The notes: a model not told the origin generated them from the sequence alone. Shown: positions 1 through 9,462, counted from the stretch's first letter. The stretch: 64,000 nucleotides of DNA from CAWDVH01 sp963805705 (GCA_963805705.1 CAWDVH010000001.1:1240001-1304000); one strand, 5' to 3'. Program-made: numbers and translations.

Positions 1-792
1 GGATCCGCAGACGCTGGCCTTCGCGCACGACCGCCGCCGCCCGTCCTCGGCCAGCTTCACCACCACCTGATCGGCCGGAACGTTGTGCCCCACGACAATC
101 CCCGGTCCCTCAGGGGACTCGACGGAGGCGCCCAGCTTCGGCGCCTCGGCGCGGAACTCCATGTACAGCGGATGCTCGTACTTCAGGCAGCACATCAGCC
201 GGCCGCAGGCACCGGCGATCCGCATCGGGTTCACCGGCAGATCCTGGTCCTTGGCCATCCGGACCGACACCGGCTCGAAGTCCTTCAGGAACGTGGCGCA
301 GCACAGGTCGCGCCCGCACGGGCCGATGCCGCCCTGCAGGCGCGCCTCGTCACGGGGGCCGATCTGGCGCAGCTCCACCCGCCCCCGCAGCCGCGCGGCC
401 AGATCGCGGACGAGGGCCCGGAAATCGACCCGGTGCGGTGCGCTGAAGTAGATGGTGAACACGTTCGGCTCGTCGACGTAGTCCACGGCGGTGATCTTCA
501 TGGGCAGCTCGTGCTCGCGCACCAGCCGCCGTGCGGCCACCCGGGCATCGGCGCGCTTGGCCCGGTTCGACTTGTTCCTGGCCAGGTCCTCGTCGGTGGC
601 CAGCCCGGCGCAGACCGGCAGCCCGCCGATGTCATCATCGATCCACTGCGGCGCCCAGATGCACTCGGCCACCTCCGGGCCCGCGTCGGTGGGCACCAGC
701 ACCATGGTCCCGACCGACGGCGTATAGGGGCCAGGGTCCAGGTAATAGAGCCGACCACGCCGCTCGAAGCTGACCGCCATCATCATGCCCAT
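1..792 (-). CDS. ricT: RicT/YaaT-type PSP1-domain protein, 3' end beyond window
   Basis: The frame is open from base 792 to the left edge, so the C-terminus is missing (264 codons seen). The protein begins around MAVSFERRGRLYYLDPG and carries the two cysteine motifs of the PSP1/RicT family, CGRDLCC and CGRLMCC, about 30 residues apart. In Bacillus RicT joins RicA and RicF in an iron-sulfur complex that promotes RNase Y maturation and sporulation phosphorelay; the actinobacterial role is not established. The start is uncertain because ATG codons lie in frame at 792, 786, 783 and 780. A purine-rich G-run lies just before 792. It is the last visible gene of the minus-strand block topA, tmk, holB, ricT, an order common in actinobacteria. 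Confidence 0.9.
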   Translation of the reverse strand, partial: MGMMMAVSFERRGRLYYLDPGPYTPSVGTMVLVPTDAGPEVAECIWAPQWIDDDIGGLPVCAGLATDEDLARNKSNRAKRADARVAARRLVREHELPMKITAVDYVDEPNVFTIYFSAPHRVDFRALVRDLAARLRGRVELRQIGPRDEARLQGGIGPCGRDLCCATFLKDFEPVSVRMAKDQDLPVNPMRIAGACGRLMCCLKYEHPLYMEFRAEAPKLGASVESPEGPGIVVGHNVPADQVVVKLAEDGRRRSCAKASVCGS

Positions 793-866
793 CCCCCCAC
801 GTTACGGGTCGATAACGAAGCCCGCCTCTCCGGGGCAGCAGGCGACCCCGGGCACACCAGGGATCT

Positions 867-909
867 GCGGGGGCGAATTTCAGTCAATACGACTGAAATT
901 CGCCCCCGC
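867..909. terminator. Perfect 19-bp inverted repeat, terminator or operator
   Basis: Bases 867-885 and 891-909 are exact reverse complements separated by AATAC. The stem ends in a C/G-rich base and has an A/T-rich apex with AATTTCAGTC. It lies downstream of holB and 75 bases upstream of ricT, both read leftward. It could therefore terminate holB transcripts or act as a dyad operator for ricT. No T-run follows on the minus strand, as is usual for actinobacterial hairpin terminators. Confidence 0.6.
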
Positions 910-979
910 TGTGGCCTCGAGCCAAACCGCCGACGGCCTCGACACAAGCCGGGGCCGGGCCAAGCCAGCCGGAGCGGGT

Positions 980-1070
980 CGAGCCGAGCCAGCCGGGGCG
1001 GGGCGAGCCGAGCCAGCGGGGCGGGGCGGGGCGAGCCGAGCCAGCGGGGCGGGGCGGGGCGAGCCGAGCC
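980..1070. repeat. Tandem repeat, 24-28 bp units
   Basis: The core CGAGCCGAGCC starts at 980, 1004, 1032 and 1060, giving spacings of 24, 28 and 28 bases; the intervening GGGGCGGGGCGGG stretches make up the unit. It lies about 55 bases past the holB stop codon. Confidence 0.75.
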
Positions 1071-1125
1071 GTGGGCGGCCTCGACACAAGCCAGGCGCGA
1101 GCGAAGCGGCGGGCGGCGTCCGGGC

Positions 1126-2322
1126 TTAGCGGGCGGCCAGGGCGAGGGTCATCTCCTCGACGGCCAGCAGCGGGGCGACGCTGGCGGCCAGCCGCTCGCG
1201 GCACTTCATGATCGCCTCGATCCGGCGCACCGTGGCGGCGGGCGCGGAGGCGGCCGCGAGCTCGCCGACCAGGTCACGCTGGCCGTCATTGGCCAGCTCC
1301 ACATCGGCGCCGAACTGGACGGCCAGCACATCACGGTAAAAGCCGGCCAGGTCGAGCAGGGCCCGGTCGAGGGAGTCGCGCTTGACCCGCGTCGCCCGCG
1401 ACTTCTGCCGGTCCTCCAGCTCCCGGAGCGCGCCGGCCGCGCCGCGGACCGCGGTCGCGACCCCCTTGCCGGTCGAGCCCTCGCCGAACGCCTGGCGCAT
1501 CGCATCCCGTTCCGGGACGTCCAGCCCCTCGGTCACCGCGACGGTCTCCGCGTCGGCCGCCTTGACCAGATCGGCCGCCGCGGCGAGCGCGTGGCCGAGG
1601 CCCCCGCCGGGACGGGGTGCGCTGAGCTGGGCCGGAAGCCTGAGCACCTCGGCGCGGCGCGCCGCCGCCTCCGGATCGGTGGCCAGCCGGCGGGCCCGGC
1701 CGATGTGACCCTGCGCGGCCCGCGCGGCGGCCAGTGCCTGCTCCTGGCTGATCCCCTGGCGGGCCAGCACGGCCGCGACCGCCGCGGACGAGGGAGTGCG
1801 GAGCGTGATCAGGCGGCACCGCGACCTGATCGTCGTGGGCAGGTCGTCGGCCGACGGGGCGCACAGCAGCCAGACCGTTCGCGGCGCAGGTTCCTCGATG
1901 GCCTTGAGCAGCGCGTTCGCGGCCTGCTCGGTGGCGCGGTCGGCATCCTCGAACAGGACGACCCGCCACCGCCCGGAGACCGGCGCGGTGGCCGCGCGCA
2001 GGACCAGGTCCCTGGTCTGCCGGACCCCGTAGGACAGCCCATCCGGCCGGACCAGGAGCAGGTCGGCATGACTGCCCACGGCGACCTGGCGGCAGGACGG
2101 GCACTGCCCGCAGCCCTGGCGGTCACACAGCAGCGCGGCGGCGAACGCTCGCGCCGCGACGGAGCGGCCGGAGCCGGGCGGCCCGGTAAACAGCCAGGCG
2201 TGCGTCATCCCCGCGGCCGCCCCGGTGCCCGGCCGGTTCGATGCCGCTGACACCGCCTGGCGCAGCTGGGCCACGACCGCATCCTGCCCGGCCAGCTCGT
2301 CGAACACGGTCATCTCGGTCAT
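1126..2322 (-). CDS. holB: DNA polymerase III subunit delta'
   Basis: This 398-residue clamp-loader AAA+ subunit works in the DnaX complex that loads the sliding clamp at replication forks. It starts MTEMTVFDELAGQDAVVAQL. The P-loop region GPPGSGRSVAARAF is slightly degenerate, as usual for delta'. It is followed by the zinc-binding Cys cluster CDRQGCGQCPSC, the Walker B-like FEDADRAT and the sensor SRC motif near IRSRCRLITL. Its start overlaps the tmk stop by four bases (ATGA at 2319-2322), so the two are probably translationally coupled. Confidence 0.95.
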   Translation of the reverse strand: MTEMTVFDELAGQDAVVAQLRQAVSAASNRPGTGAAAGMTHAWLFTGPPGSGRSVAARAFAAALLCDRQGCGQCPSCRQVAVGSHADLLLVRPDGLSYGVRQTRDLVLRAATAPVSGRWRVVLFEDADRATEQAANALLKAIEEPAPRTVWLLCAPSADDLPTTIRSRCRLITLRTPSSAAVAAVLARQGISQEQALAAARAAQGHIGRARRLATDPEAAARRAEVLRLPAQLSAPRPGGGLGHALAAAADLVKAADAETVAVTEGLDVPERDAMRQAFGEGSTGKGVATAVRGAAGALRELEDRQKSRATRVKRDSLDRALLDLAGFYRDVLAVQFGADVELANDGQRDLVGELAAASAPAATVRRIEAIMKCRERLAASVAPLLAVEEMTLALAAR

Positions 2323-4439
2323 TCGCGTACGGCCGGGAAGCTGCCGGTCGTCTCCTCCGCCGTGTCGGGCACTGGATCGGGCAGCAGGTCACGGATCCTG
2401 CCCTGGATCTCCCGGCTGAGCTCGAACGGCTCCCTGGTCGCATCGAGCACCAGGTACCTGGCTGGCGCGGCGTCGGCCAGGGCCAGGAACCCGGCCCGGA
2501 CCCGGTTGTGGAATTCCGTGGGCTCGGCCTCCAGCCGGTCGGCCGAGCGGGCCCGGCGGCCGAGTCCCTCCCTGGGGGGCAGGTCGAGGATGATCGTGAG
2601 GTCCGGCTTCAGTCCGTCCGTGGCCCACTGGTTGATCTCGGCGACCTCGGTCACCGACAGCAGCCGCCCCGATCCCTGATAGGCCAGCGAGGAGTCCACG
2701 TACCGGTCGGTGACCACGATCGCGCCGCGCTCCAGCGCGGGCCTGAGCACCATGCTGACGTGCTCGGCCCGGTCAGCGGCATACATGAGCGTCTCGGCCT
2801 TCGGGGACAGGCCGGTATGCGTGGTGTCCAGCAGCAGGGCCCGCAGCCGCATGCCAATCTTGGTCGCGCCCGGCTCGTGCGTCGCGACCACATCGAATCC
2901 CTGCTCCCGCAGCCAGATCGCCAGCAGGCTGGCCTGCGTCGATTTGCCCGCCCCCTCACCGCCTTCCAGGGCCAGCAGCAGCCCCCGCCGGGGCCGGGGG
3001 GCCTCGCTCGGCTGGCTGCCGTTGGCATGGGACGGCACCGCGCTGAACTGCTCGCCGCGGAAGACCGAGGTCAGGTCCGCGAGCAGGGGCACTCCCTTGC
3101 GGTCGTCCATCTCCTGGTAGGAGACCAGCCCGAGCGAGATGGCGACCGCGGCGGCCAGCAGGAGCACTATGTTGTCGCCGATCCCGCCGTAGCGGATGTT
3201 GCCGATCGTCACCGGCTGAGAGCCGGCGATGGCGTCGGTGAGGCCGCCGGCGATGGCCGAGGCCACGGCGATGACCGCGAACAGGATGACCCGGACGGCC
3301 GACTGCAGGAAGGCGAACGTCCGGCCCCTGGTGTCGTCGTCCACCTCAAGGCCGATGATCGTGTATCCCGTGACGTACGCGACCCCGGCCGACGCGCCGA
3401 GGACGATCACGAGGATGGTGACCACGGCCAGGTTCGGTATCAGGGCGATCAGCGCGAGCGGGATTCCGGCAAACGTGATCGACAGGCCGAACAGCCGTCG
3501 CCTGCTGAAGCCGCGCAAGATGCGCAGGCCGAGGAACATGCCTGCGGCCAGGCCCACGAAGATGGCGGAGAAGACGATTCCCCAGCCGGCCTTGCCGCCG
3601 CCCAGATTGTGGGTGACGTACACCTGCCCGAGGCCGACGACGACACCAGCGGGCGCGAACGCACCCACCATGCCGATGACGATCCCGCGGACCACCCGGG
3701 TCTGGCCGATGAACCGCCAGCCCTCCACGATGGTCTTGGCCACCGACGGCGCGGAAAGCTCGCCCTTAGCCCGCCGCTTCGGGATTTCCCTGAGCGCGAA
3801 GATCGTGAGAGCAGACACCACGAAGGTCGCCACGTTGAAGTACAGGGCCAGGTTGACCTGGTTGGTATGGATATGGTGGGAAAGTCGGCCGAGTTCCCGG
3901 CTGACCAGGGCGAGCAAGCCGAAGACCAGCCCGGCGATGGGCGCGGTTCCGTAGGTGGTGAGCAGGCTCAGCTGATTGGCCTGCTCAAGCTTGTCGGGCG
4001 GCACCAGATTGGGGACCGTCGCGTCCTTGGCCGGCGTCCAGAACAGGGAGGCGCAGGACGCGAGGAACTGCACGGTGTACATCCAGGTCAGCTCGTCGAC
4101 CCAGTGCAGCTTCAGATTCAGCGGGATAGACAGGTAGAGCGCGGCCCGCAGCACGTCGCCGACGATCATGTTGATGCGCCGGTCGAACCGGTCCGCGACG
4201 GCGCCGGCCAGCGGGCCGAGTATCAGTGCCGGCAGCAGTGAGGTGAGCCATACGGCGGCGACCGCCGCGCCCTGCGCGGCGGGCCCGTGCCCGGCCAGGT
4301 CATAGGCCAGCGCGGTGAGCGCGAGCAGGCTCAGCCAGTCCCCCAGGCTGGACAGCGAAAGCGCGATCCACAGCCGCCGGAACGGCCTGATGGCCAGTAC
4401 GCCATCCCGACGGCCGCCCAAAGGGGATCTGAGGTTCAC
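2319..4439 (-). CDS. tmk: MFS transporter-thymidylate kinase fusion
   Basis: This is a 706-residue two-domain protein. Residues about 1-440 form an MFS-type membrane domain with multiple hydrophobic helices and a DRFDRR loop after the first helices. Residues about 480-706 are a complete dTMP kinase: P-loop EGGEGAGKSTQ, the DRYVDSSLAYQG catalytic segment and the RARSADR lid arginines. The kinase makes dTDP from dTMP, and the fused membrane half would tether it to the membrane. Similar fusions are known in Streptomyces and relatives; the transported substrate is unknown. GTG at 4439 is the likely start. Confidence 0.93.
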   Translation of the reverse strand: MNLRSPLGGRRDGVLAIRPFRRLWIALSLSSLGDWLSLLALTALAYDLAGHGPAAQGAAVAAVWLTSLLPALILGPLAGAVADRFDRRINMIVGDVLRAALYLSIPLNLKLHWVDELTWMYTVQFLASCASLFWTPAKDATVPNLVPPDKLEQANQLSLLTTYGTAPIAGLVFGLLALVSRELGRLSHHIHTNQVNLALYFNVATFVVSALTIFALREIPKRRAKGELSAPSVAKTIVEGWRFIGQTRVVRGIVIGMVGAFAPAGVVVGLGQVYVTHNLGGGKAGWGIVFSAIFVGLAAGMFLGLRILRGFSRRRLFGLSITFAGIPLALIALIPNLAVVTILVIVLGASAGVAYVTGYTIIGLEVDDDTRGRTFAFLQSAVRVILFAVIAVASAIAGGLTDAIAGSQPVTIGNIRYGGIGDNIVLLLAAAVAISLGLVSYQEMDDRKGVPLLADLTSVFRGEQFSAVPSHANGSQPSEAPRPRRGLLLALEGGEGAGKSTQASLLAIWLREQGFDVVATHEPGATKIGMRLRALLLDTTHTGLSPKAETLMYAADRAEHVSMVLRPALERGAIVVTDRYVDSSLAYQGSGRLLSVTEVAEINQWATDGLKPDLTIILDLPPREGLGRRARSADRLEAEPTEFHNRVRAGFLALADAAPARYLVLDATREPFELSREIQGRIRDLLPDPVPDTAEETTGSFPAVRE

Positions 4440-4499
4440 TGCGCCAGGGTATCGGCAGAAGGGGTCCCCGGCCGCTCAGCCGCCGGCAACACCGCAACC

Positions 4500-4600
4500 G
4501 CCTCCGGGCGGCCGGTTCGCCGCCGTCACGCCTGGCCTCCGGGGGGCCGGTTCGCCACTGTCACGCCTTGCCTCCGGGCGGTCGCCACCGTCACGCCTTC
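4500..4600. repeat. 35-bp tandem repeat carrying the topA stop codon
   Basis: Three units start with GCCTCCGGG at 4500, 4535 and 4570, and each contains TCACGCCT. The copy at 4591-4598 is the end of topA, so its stop codon (TCA on the plus strand) is part of the unit. The third unit has lost about six bases. The array fills most of the topA-tmk gap. Confidence 0.85.
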
Positions 4601-7401
4601 TTGCCCCGCGCGGCCGGCTTGGCGCCTCCGGCGGACTTGGCTCTCCCGGCCGGCTTGGCACCGGCGGCGGACCTGGCCGCCGGCCTGGCCGACCGCGCGG
4701 ACCCGGCCGGCTTGCGCTTCGGAGCCGGGGCCGCAGCACGGCGCTCGGCCAGCAACTCGATGGCGCGCTGCGGGGTGATCGACTCGACTACATCCCCCTT
4801 GCGCAATGAGGCGTTCGTCTCACCATCAGTGACATAAGGCCCGAAACGACCCTCCCGGAGCACAATCGGCTTCCCGCTGGCGGTGTCGTCGCCGAGTTCC
4901 CGCAACGGCGGGGCGCCGGCCCCCCTGGCCGCCCGGCCCCGCGGCTTCGGCTGCGCGAACAGGTCCCTGGCCTCATCCAGCGTGACCGTGAACAGCTGCT
5001 CCTCGGTCTCCAGCGAGCGGCTGTCCGCGCCCTTCTTCACGTACGGCCCGTAACGGCCGTTCTGCGCGGTGACCGGCTCGCCATCCAGCTCGCCCAGCGT
5101 GCGGGGCAGCGTGAGCAGGCGCAGCGCGTCCTCCAGGGTGACGCTGTCCGGGTCCATCGACTTCAGCAGCGATGCCGACCGGGGCTTGGCCGAGGCCGGC
5201 GCGTCCGGCGCCAGCTGCTCGGTGACGTACGGCCCGAACCGGCCGGCCTTGGCGATGATGGTCTTGCCGGTCTCCGGGTCGGTGCCGAGGATCTTGTCCC
5301 CGCTCGGCCGGTCCAGCAGCTCGGTAGCGGCCTCCGCAGTCAGCTCGTCGGGGGCCGTGCCCTCGGGAATGTTCACCCGCTGGCCGTCACGCTCCAGGTA
5401 CGGGCCGTACCGGCCGACCCTGACCACGATGTCGGTACCGGCCAGCGGGAACGAGCTGACATCACGCGCGTCAATATCGCTCAGGTCGCTGACCAGCTCC
5501 TTGAGGCCCTCTTCCTTGATGCCCTTCTCGCCGTTGGCGCCGACCTCGCCGTCGGTACCGAAATAGAACCGGTGCAGCCACGGCACCCTGGCCGCCTCGC
5601 CCCTGGCGATCTCGTCGAGTGCACCCTCCATCCGCGCGGTGAAGTCGTAGTCGACCAGGTGGGCGAAGTGCCGCTCCAGCAGGGTGACCACGGCGAAGGC
5701 GACGAACGAGGGAACTAGCGCGGTGCCCTTCTTGAATACGTAACCGCGATCCAGGATCGTCCCGATGATGGAGGCGTACGTAGACGGGCGCCCGATCTCC
5801 CTTTCCTCCAGCTCCTTGATCAGGGATGCCTCGGTATAGCGGGCAGGCGCCCTGGTCGCGTGCTCGGCCGCGGCCAGGCTCAGCGCGGTCAGCGGATCGG
5901 CCTCGGCCAGGGCGGGCAGACGGCGCTGGTTATCATCCAGCTCGGCGTCCGGGTCGTCCGAGCCCTCCACGTAGGCCTTGAGGAACCCGTAGAAGCCGAT
6001 GATCTTGCCCGCGGCGCCGAACTCGGCCACTTCCCCGGAGCTGGACGTGCCCGCCACCCGCACCGCCACCGATTCCCCGGTGGCGTCCTTCATCTGCGAG
6101 GCCACAGTCCGCTTCCAGACCAGCTCGTACAGCCGCAGCTCGTCGCCGGACAGCCCGGTCCGCGCCGGGGTGCGGAAGCTGTCGCCGGCCGGGCGGATCG
6201 CCTCGTGCGCCTCCTGGGCGCTCTTCACCTTGCTGGTGTAGGTACGGGGGGATTCCGGCACGTACTCGTCCCCGTAGAGCTCGCGGGCCTGCGCCCGGGC
6301 CGCGGTGATCGCGGTCTGCGACAGCGTGACCGAGTCGGTCCGCATATAGGTAATGTGGCCGTTCTCGTACAGCCGCTGCGCGATGCTCATCGCGTACTTG
6401 GCCGAGAATCCGAGCTTGCGCGAGGCCTCCTGCTGCAGCGTCGTGGTCCGGAACGGCGCGTACGGGGACCGCCGGTAGGGCTTGCGCTCGACCGACCGGA
6501 CCGCGAAGTCCGCGGCCGCCAGGCGGTCGGCGAGCCCGGCGGCGGCCTCGCCGTCCAGGTGCAGGATGTCAGCGCTCTTCAGCTCGCCGGTCGGGGCGAA
6601 GTCACGGCCCTGCGCCACCCGCCGCCCGTCCACCGACACGAGGGTGGCGGGGAACGAGGACACGTCGGTGCCCGCCGGGCCGGCCGCCTGCTGGCCGCCG
6701 GCCTTCGCGAAGAGTGCCTCCAGATCCCAGTACCGGGCCGCGCGGAACGCGATGCGCTCCCGCTCCCGGTCCACCACGAGCCGGATGGCCACCGACTGGA
6801 CCCGGCCCGCCGACAGCTGCGGCATGACCTTCTTCCAGAGCACCGGGGAAACCTCGTACCCGTACAGCCGGTCGAGCACCCGGCGGGTCTGGTACGCCTC
6901 GACCAGGCCGTTGTCCATTTCCCGCGGGTTAGCCACGGCCAGGGCGATCGCCTCGGGCGTGATCTCGTGGAAGACCATCCGCCGGGCCGGCACCTTGGGC
7001 TTCAGCTCCTCCAGCAGGTGCCAGGCAATCGCCTCGCCCTCGCGGTCCTCATCAGTGGCCAGCAGCAGCTCGTCGGCGTCCTTCAGCAGCAGCTTGAGCT
7101 TGGAGACCTGCTGCTTCTTGTCCGAGTTCACAACGTAGAGCGGCTCGAAATCATGGTCGACATTGACACCGAGCCTGGCCCACGGCTCTTTCCGGTACTT
7201 GAGGGGAATTTCGGCGGCTTTGTCCGGCATATCGCGGATATGACCGATGCTCGACTCGACGACATAGTCCTTGCCGAGGTAGCCCGCGATCGTGCGCGCC
7301 TTGGCTGGCGACTCGACGATCACGAGCCGCCTGCCGCCATTCTTCCCCGTACCGCCCGCGGCTTCCTCGCCCTTAGCGGCTGTGCCCGTCCTTGCTGCCA
7401 C
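4591..7401 (-). CDS. topA: DNA topoisomerase I
   Basis: This 936-residue type IA topoisomerase relaxes negative supercoils. The Toprim domain opens with VIVESPAKARTIAGYLG, the acidic DEDREGEAIAWH motif follows, and the active-site tyrosine lies in HITYMRTDSVTLSQ. The C-terminal half has repeated GRFGPYV/GRYGPYV modules in place of zinc fingers, then an Ala/Lys/Arg-rich tail ending AARGKKA. This architecture is typical of actinobacterial TopA. GTG at 7401 is the start. The 3' end overlaps the last copy of a tandem repeat. Confidence 0.97.
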   Translation of the reverse strand: MAARTGTAAKGEEAAGGTGKNGGRRLVIVESPAKARTIAGYLGKDYVVESSIGHIRDMPDKAAEIPLKYRKEPWARLGVNVDHDFEPLYVVNSDKKQQVSKLKLLLKDADELLLATDEDREGEAIAWHLLEELKPKVPARRMVFHEITPEAIALAVANPREMDNGLVEAYQTRRVLDRLYGYEVSPVLWKKVMPQLSAGRVQSVAIRLVVDRERERIAFRAARYWDLEALFAKAGGQQAAGPAGTDVSSFPATLVSVDGRRVAQGRDFAPTGELKSADILHLDGEAAAGLADRLAAADFAVRSVERKPYRRSPYAPFRTTTLQQEASRKLGFSAKYAMSIAQRLYENGHITYMRTDSVTLSQTAITAARAQARELYGDEYVPESPRTYTSKVKSAQEAHEAIRPAGDSFRTPARTGLSGDELRLYELVWKRTVASQMKDATGESVAVRVAGTSSSGEVAEFGAAGKIIGFYGFLKAYVEGSDDPDAELDDNQRRLPALAEADPLTALSLAAAEHATRAPARYTEASLIKELEEREIGRPSTYASIIGTILDRGYVFKKGTALVPSFVAFAVVTLLERHFAHLVDYDFTARMEGALDEIARGEAARVPWLHRFYFGTDGEVGANGEKGIKEEGLKELVSDLSDIDARDVSSFPLAGTDIVVRVGRYGPYLERDGQRVNIPEGTAPDELTAEAATELLDRPSGDKILGTDPETGKTIIAKAGRFGPYVTEQLAPDAPASAKPRSASLLKSMDPDSVTLEDALRLLTLPRTLGELDGEPVTAQNGRYGPYVKKGADSRSLETEEQLFTVTLDEARDLFAQPKPRGRAARGAGAPPLRELGDDTASGKPIVLREGRFGPYVTDGETNASLRKGDVVESITPQRAIELLAERRAAAPAPKRKPAGSARSARPAARSAAGAKPAGRAKSAGGAKPAARGKKA

Positions 7402-7659
7402 GCTTGCTCACCCTCACATCCCGCAGTCGCCCAGGAGGCTACCGCAGGTGGCCCGCAGGTACCGGGAGTCCGGCACTCTGCTGCCTTGACTATGCCTGCC
7501 CGGCAGCGATGATCGAGCCCTCCGGCCGCCGCACAGCCCCTTGTCCGTACCTAGAACTCGCCGCCGGGACCCGTATGTTCCCGGCGCCCGGCGGCGGGTT
7601 TGCGCAACGCCGCTCGAATCACCGCCCGGCCGCTCCCGATGTCGCGCACAATAAGGGTG

Positions 7660-7869
7660 ATGGCGGAGTACTCCTATCTCGTGCTTTACCTGCCCCGCGG
7701 AATGCCCAGGGAGGCCGCGCGGCGCATCCTGACGCAGCACGCCGAGTACGGCCACTGGGAACTCTCCCGGCTGCGCCTGTACGCGGACGGCAGCAGGAAG
7801 GTCACCCTGCGGCGCACGATCATCCGCGCTGCGCGGACGCCGCTCCCGCGGGGGGCACACCATGCGTAA
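7660..7869 (+). CDS. DUF5703 family small protein
   Basis: The 69-residue protein MAEYSYLVLYLPRGMPREAA continues with HAEYGHWELSRLRLYADG and ends in a run of basic residues. It resembles the actinobacterial DUF5703 family, which is short, soluble and of unknown function. The ATG at 7660 is preceded by AAGGGTG. It is a single gene between topA and a convergent peptidase gene. Confidence 0.8.
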   Translation: MAEYSYLVLYLPRGMPREAARRILTQHAEYGHWELSRLRLYADGSRKVTLRRTIIRAARTPLPRGAHHA

Positions 7870-7905
7870 CCATAACACTACTAGATGTGCGCATATGGCG
7901 ATCAG

Positions 7906-9252
7906 CTAGCAATGATCCAGGAAACGATCTAGGACCCGGACCCCGAACTGGAGCGCGTCCACCGGGACGCGTTCATCGATCCCGTGGAACATGCCGGAGA
8001 AGTCCAGGTCGGCGGGCAGCCGGAGCGGTGAGAAGCCGAAGCACCTGACGCCCAGCCTGCTGAACGACTTGGCGTCGGTCCCGCCCGACAGGCAGTAAGG
8101 GACGATCTGGGCGCCGGGATCCTCGGCCAGCAGCGCGTCCGTCATCGCCGTGCACAAGTCGCCGTCGAAGGTCGTCTCCACGGCGATGGCGTGGTGAACG
8201 AACTCACGCTGGACGCCGGGGCCGAGCACGCGGTCGACCTCGTGCAGGAACTCCTCCTCATAGCCGGGCAGGAACCTGCCGTCCACCTGGGCGGTCGCCG
8301 ACTGGGGGATGACATTGACCTTGTAGCCCGCGTTCAGCATCGTGGGATTGACCGTGCTGGTCAGCGTCGCACCGATCATCCGCGCGATCGGCCCGATCTT
8401 GGCGAGTACCTCGCTGGAGTCGTTTTGAATGAAGTCGATTCCCAGCGCGCGGCAGGCTCCCTCCAGGAATGCCTGTACCGCGGGGGTGAGGCGGGTCGGC
8501 CACTCGTGCCGCCCGAGCCGCGCTACGGCCTCGGCCAGTTCGGTGATCGCGTTGTCGCTCTGCAGCATCGAGCCGTGGCCGGCCGTGCCGCGCGCGGTCA
8601 GCCGCAGCCAGGCGATGCCCTTCTCCGCGGTCTGGATCAGGTAGAGGCGCCGGTCGCCGATCATGGTGCTGAAGCCGCCCACCTCGCCGATCGCCTCGGT
8701 GACGCCCTCGAATAGCTCCGGGTGGTTGTCCACGAGCCAGCCGGCGCCGTAGTTCCCGCCCGCCTCCTCGTCGGCGAGGAAGGCCAGCACGACATCACGC
8801 GGCGGACGGCGGCCCTCGGCCTGACGCTGGCGGATCACCGCGAGCATCATCGCGTCCATGTCCTTCATGTCCACCGCGCCGCGGCCCCAGACGCAGCCGT
8901 CCCGCATCTCGCCGGAAAACGGGTGCACCTGCCAGTCATCCGGGTCGGCGGGCACCACGTCCAGATGGCCGTGAATCAGGAGCGCGGGGCGGGACGAGTC
9001 CTCGCCTTCGATCCTGGCCACGACGCTGGCCCGCTTGGGGTGTGACTCCAGCACGGTCGGCTCGAGGCCTGCGTCGGCGAGCAGCGCGGCAACGTGCTCT
9101 GCGGCGGCGCGCTCGCCCGGGCCGGAGTGGTCGCCCAGGTTCGTGCTATCGATCCTGATCAGGTCGCTGGCCAGGGCGGCGACCTCATCCTGGGCGCTGG
9201 TGCCGCGCGGGGCGGCCGGGGCTGGGGCGTCATGGGCTGGAGTGTCCGTCAT
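7906..9252 (-). CDS. M20 family metallopeptidase (dipeptidase-like)
   Basis: The 448-residue enzyme has the M20 di-zinc signature: LIHGHLDVVPAD (His, Asp), GRGAVDMKD (bridging Asp), DEEAGG (catalytic and ligand Glu) and the late CLSGGTDAKSF and HGIDERVPVD segments. M20 members hydrolyse dipeptides, acyl-amino acids or succinyl-diaminopimelate. The substrate here is not determined, and the gene is monocistronic. It converges with the DUF5703 gene, leaving 36 bases between them. Confidence 0.93.
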   Translation of the reverse strand: MTDTPAHDAPAPAAPRGTSAQDEVAALASDLIRIDSTNLGDHSGPGERAAAEHVAALLADAGLEPTVLESHPKRASVVARIEGEDSSRPALLIHGHLDVVPADPDDWQVHPFSGEMRDGCVWGRGAVDMKDMDAMMLAVIRQRQAEGRRPPRDVVLAFLADEEAGGNYGAGWLVDNHPELFEGVTEAIGEVGGFSTMIGDRRLYLIQTAEKGIAWLRLTARGTAGHGSMLQSDNAITELAEAVARLGRHEWPTRLTPAVQAFLEGACRALGIDFIQNDSSEVLAKIGPIARMIGATLTSTVNPTMLNAGYKVNVIPQSATAQVDGRFLPGYEEEFLHEVDRVLGPGVQREFVHHAIAVETTFDGDLCTAMTDALLAEDPGAQIVPYCLSGGTDAKSFSRLGVRCFGFSPLRLPADLDFSGMFHGIDERVPVDALQFGVRVLDRFLDHC

Positions 9253-9376
9253 CTGGCCATCGTCGCACCATGTGCCGCTCGCGCGCCTCCCTCGCGGCCA
9301 AGCTCCCTCGCCGAGCGGGGCCCGGGTTTGCTATCGTGATGCGGCCGACCCGGCATTAGCCGCGGTCCGTGCCCTC

Positions 9377-9461
9377 GTCCGGGTGGCGGAATAGGCAGAC
9401 GCGCTAGCTTGAGGTGCTAGTGCCCCAAAAGGGCATGGGGGTTCAAGTCCCCCCTCGGACA
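9377..9461 (+). tRNA. tRNA-Leu (anticodon GAG)
   Basis: The 85-nt gene folds as a class II tRNA. The acceptor GTCCGGG pairs with CTCGGAC (one G-U). The anticodon stem CTAGC/GCTAG encloses TTGAGGT with anticodon GAG. The long variable arm is TGCCCCAAAAGGGCA, and the T arm is GGGGG-TTCAAGT-CCCCC. The discriminator is A and CCA is not encoded. Confidence 0.97.
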
Positions 9462-9462
9462 C

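Larger units (their letters stand above)
793..1125. other. Intergenic region with palindrome and GC-rich repeats
   Basis: This 333-base gap between holB and ricT shows no convincing gene. It holds a perfect inverted repeat (867-909) and a tandem array built on CGAGCCGAGCC (about 980-1070). A 15-base direct repeat, GCCTCGACACAAGCC, flanks the array near 937 and 1079. Open frames across it are low-complexity and read equally well on both strands. Confidence 0.7.

Noticed and set aside
980..1070. CRISPR array
   Set aside because: Units are short, GC-only, without unique spacers, and no cas genes are present.
85..2250. Long plus-strand open frame of about 721 codons
   Set aside because: It is antisense to ricT and holB, Arg/Gly/Pro-rich, with no family motif; a GC-bias shadow.
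2241..4241. Long plus-strand frame opposite tmk
   Set aside because: Low-complexity composition and exact antisense position to a well-conserved gene.
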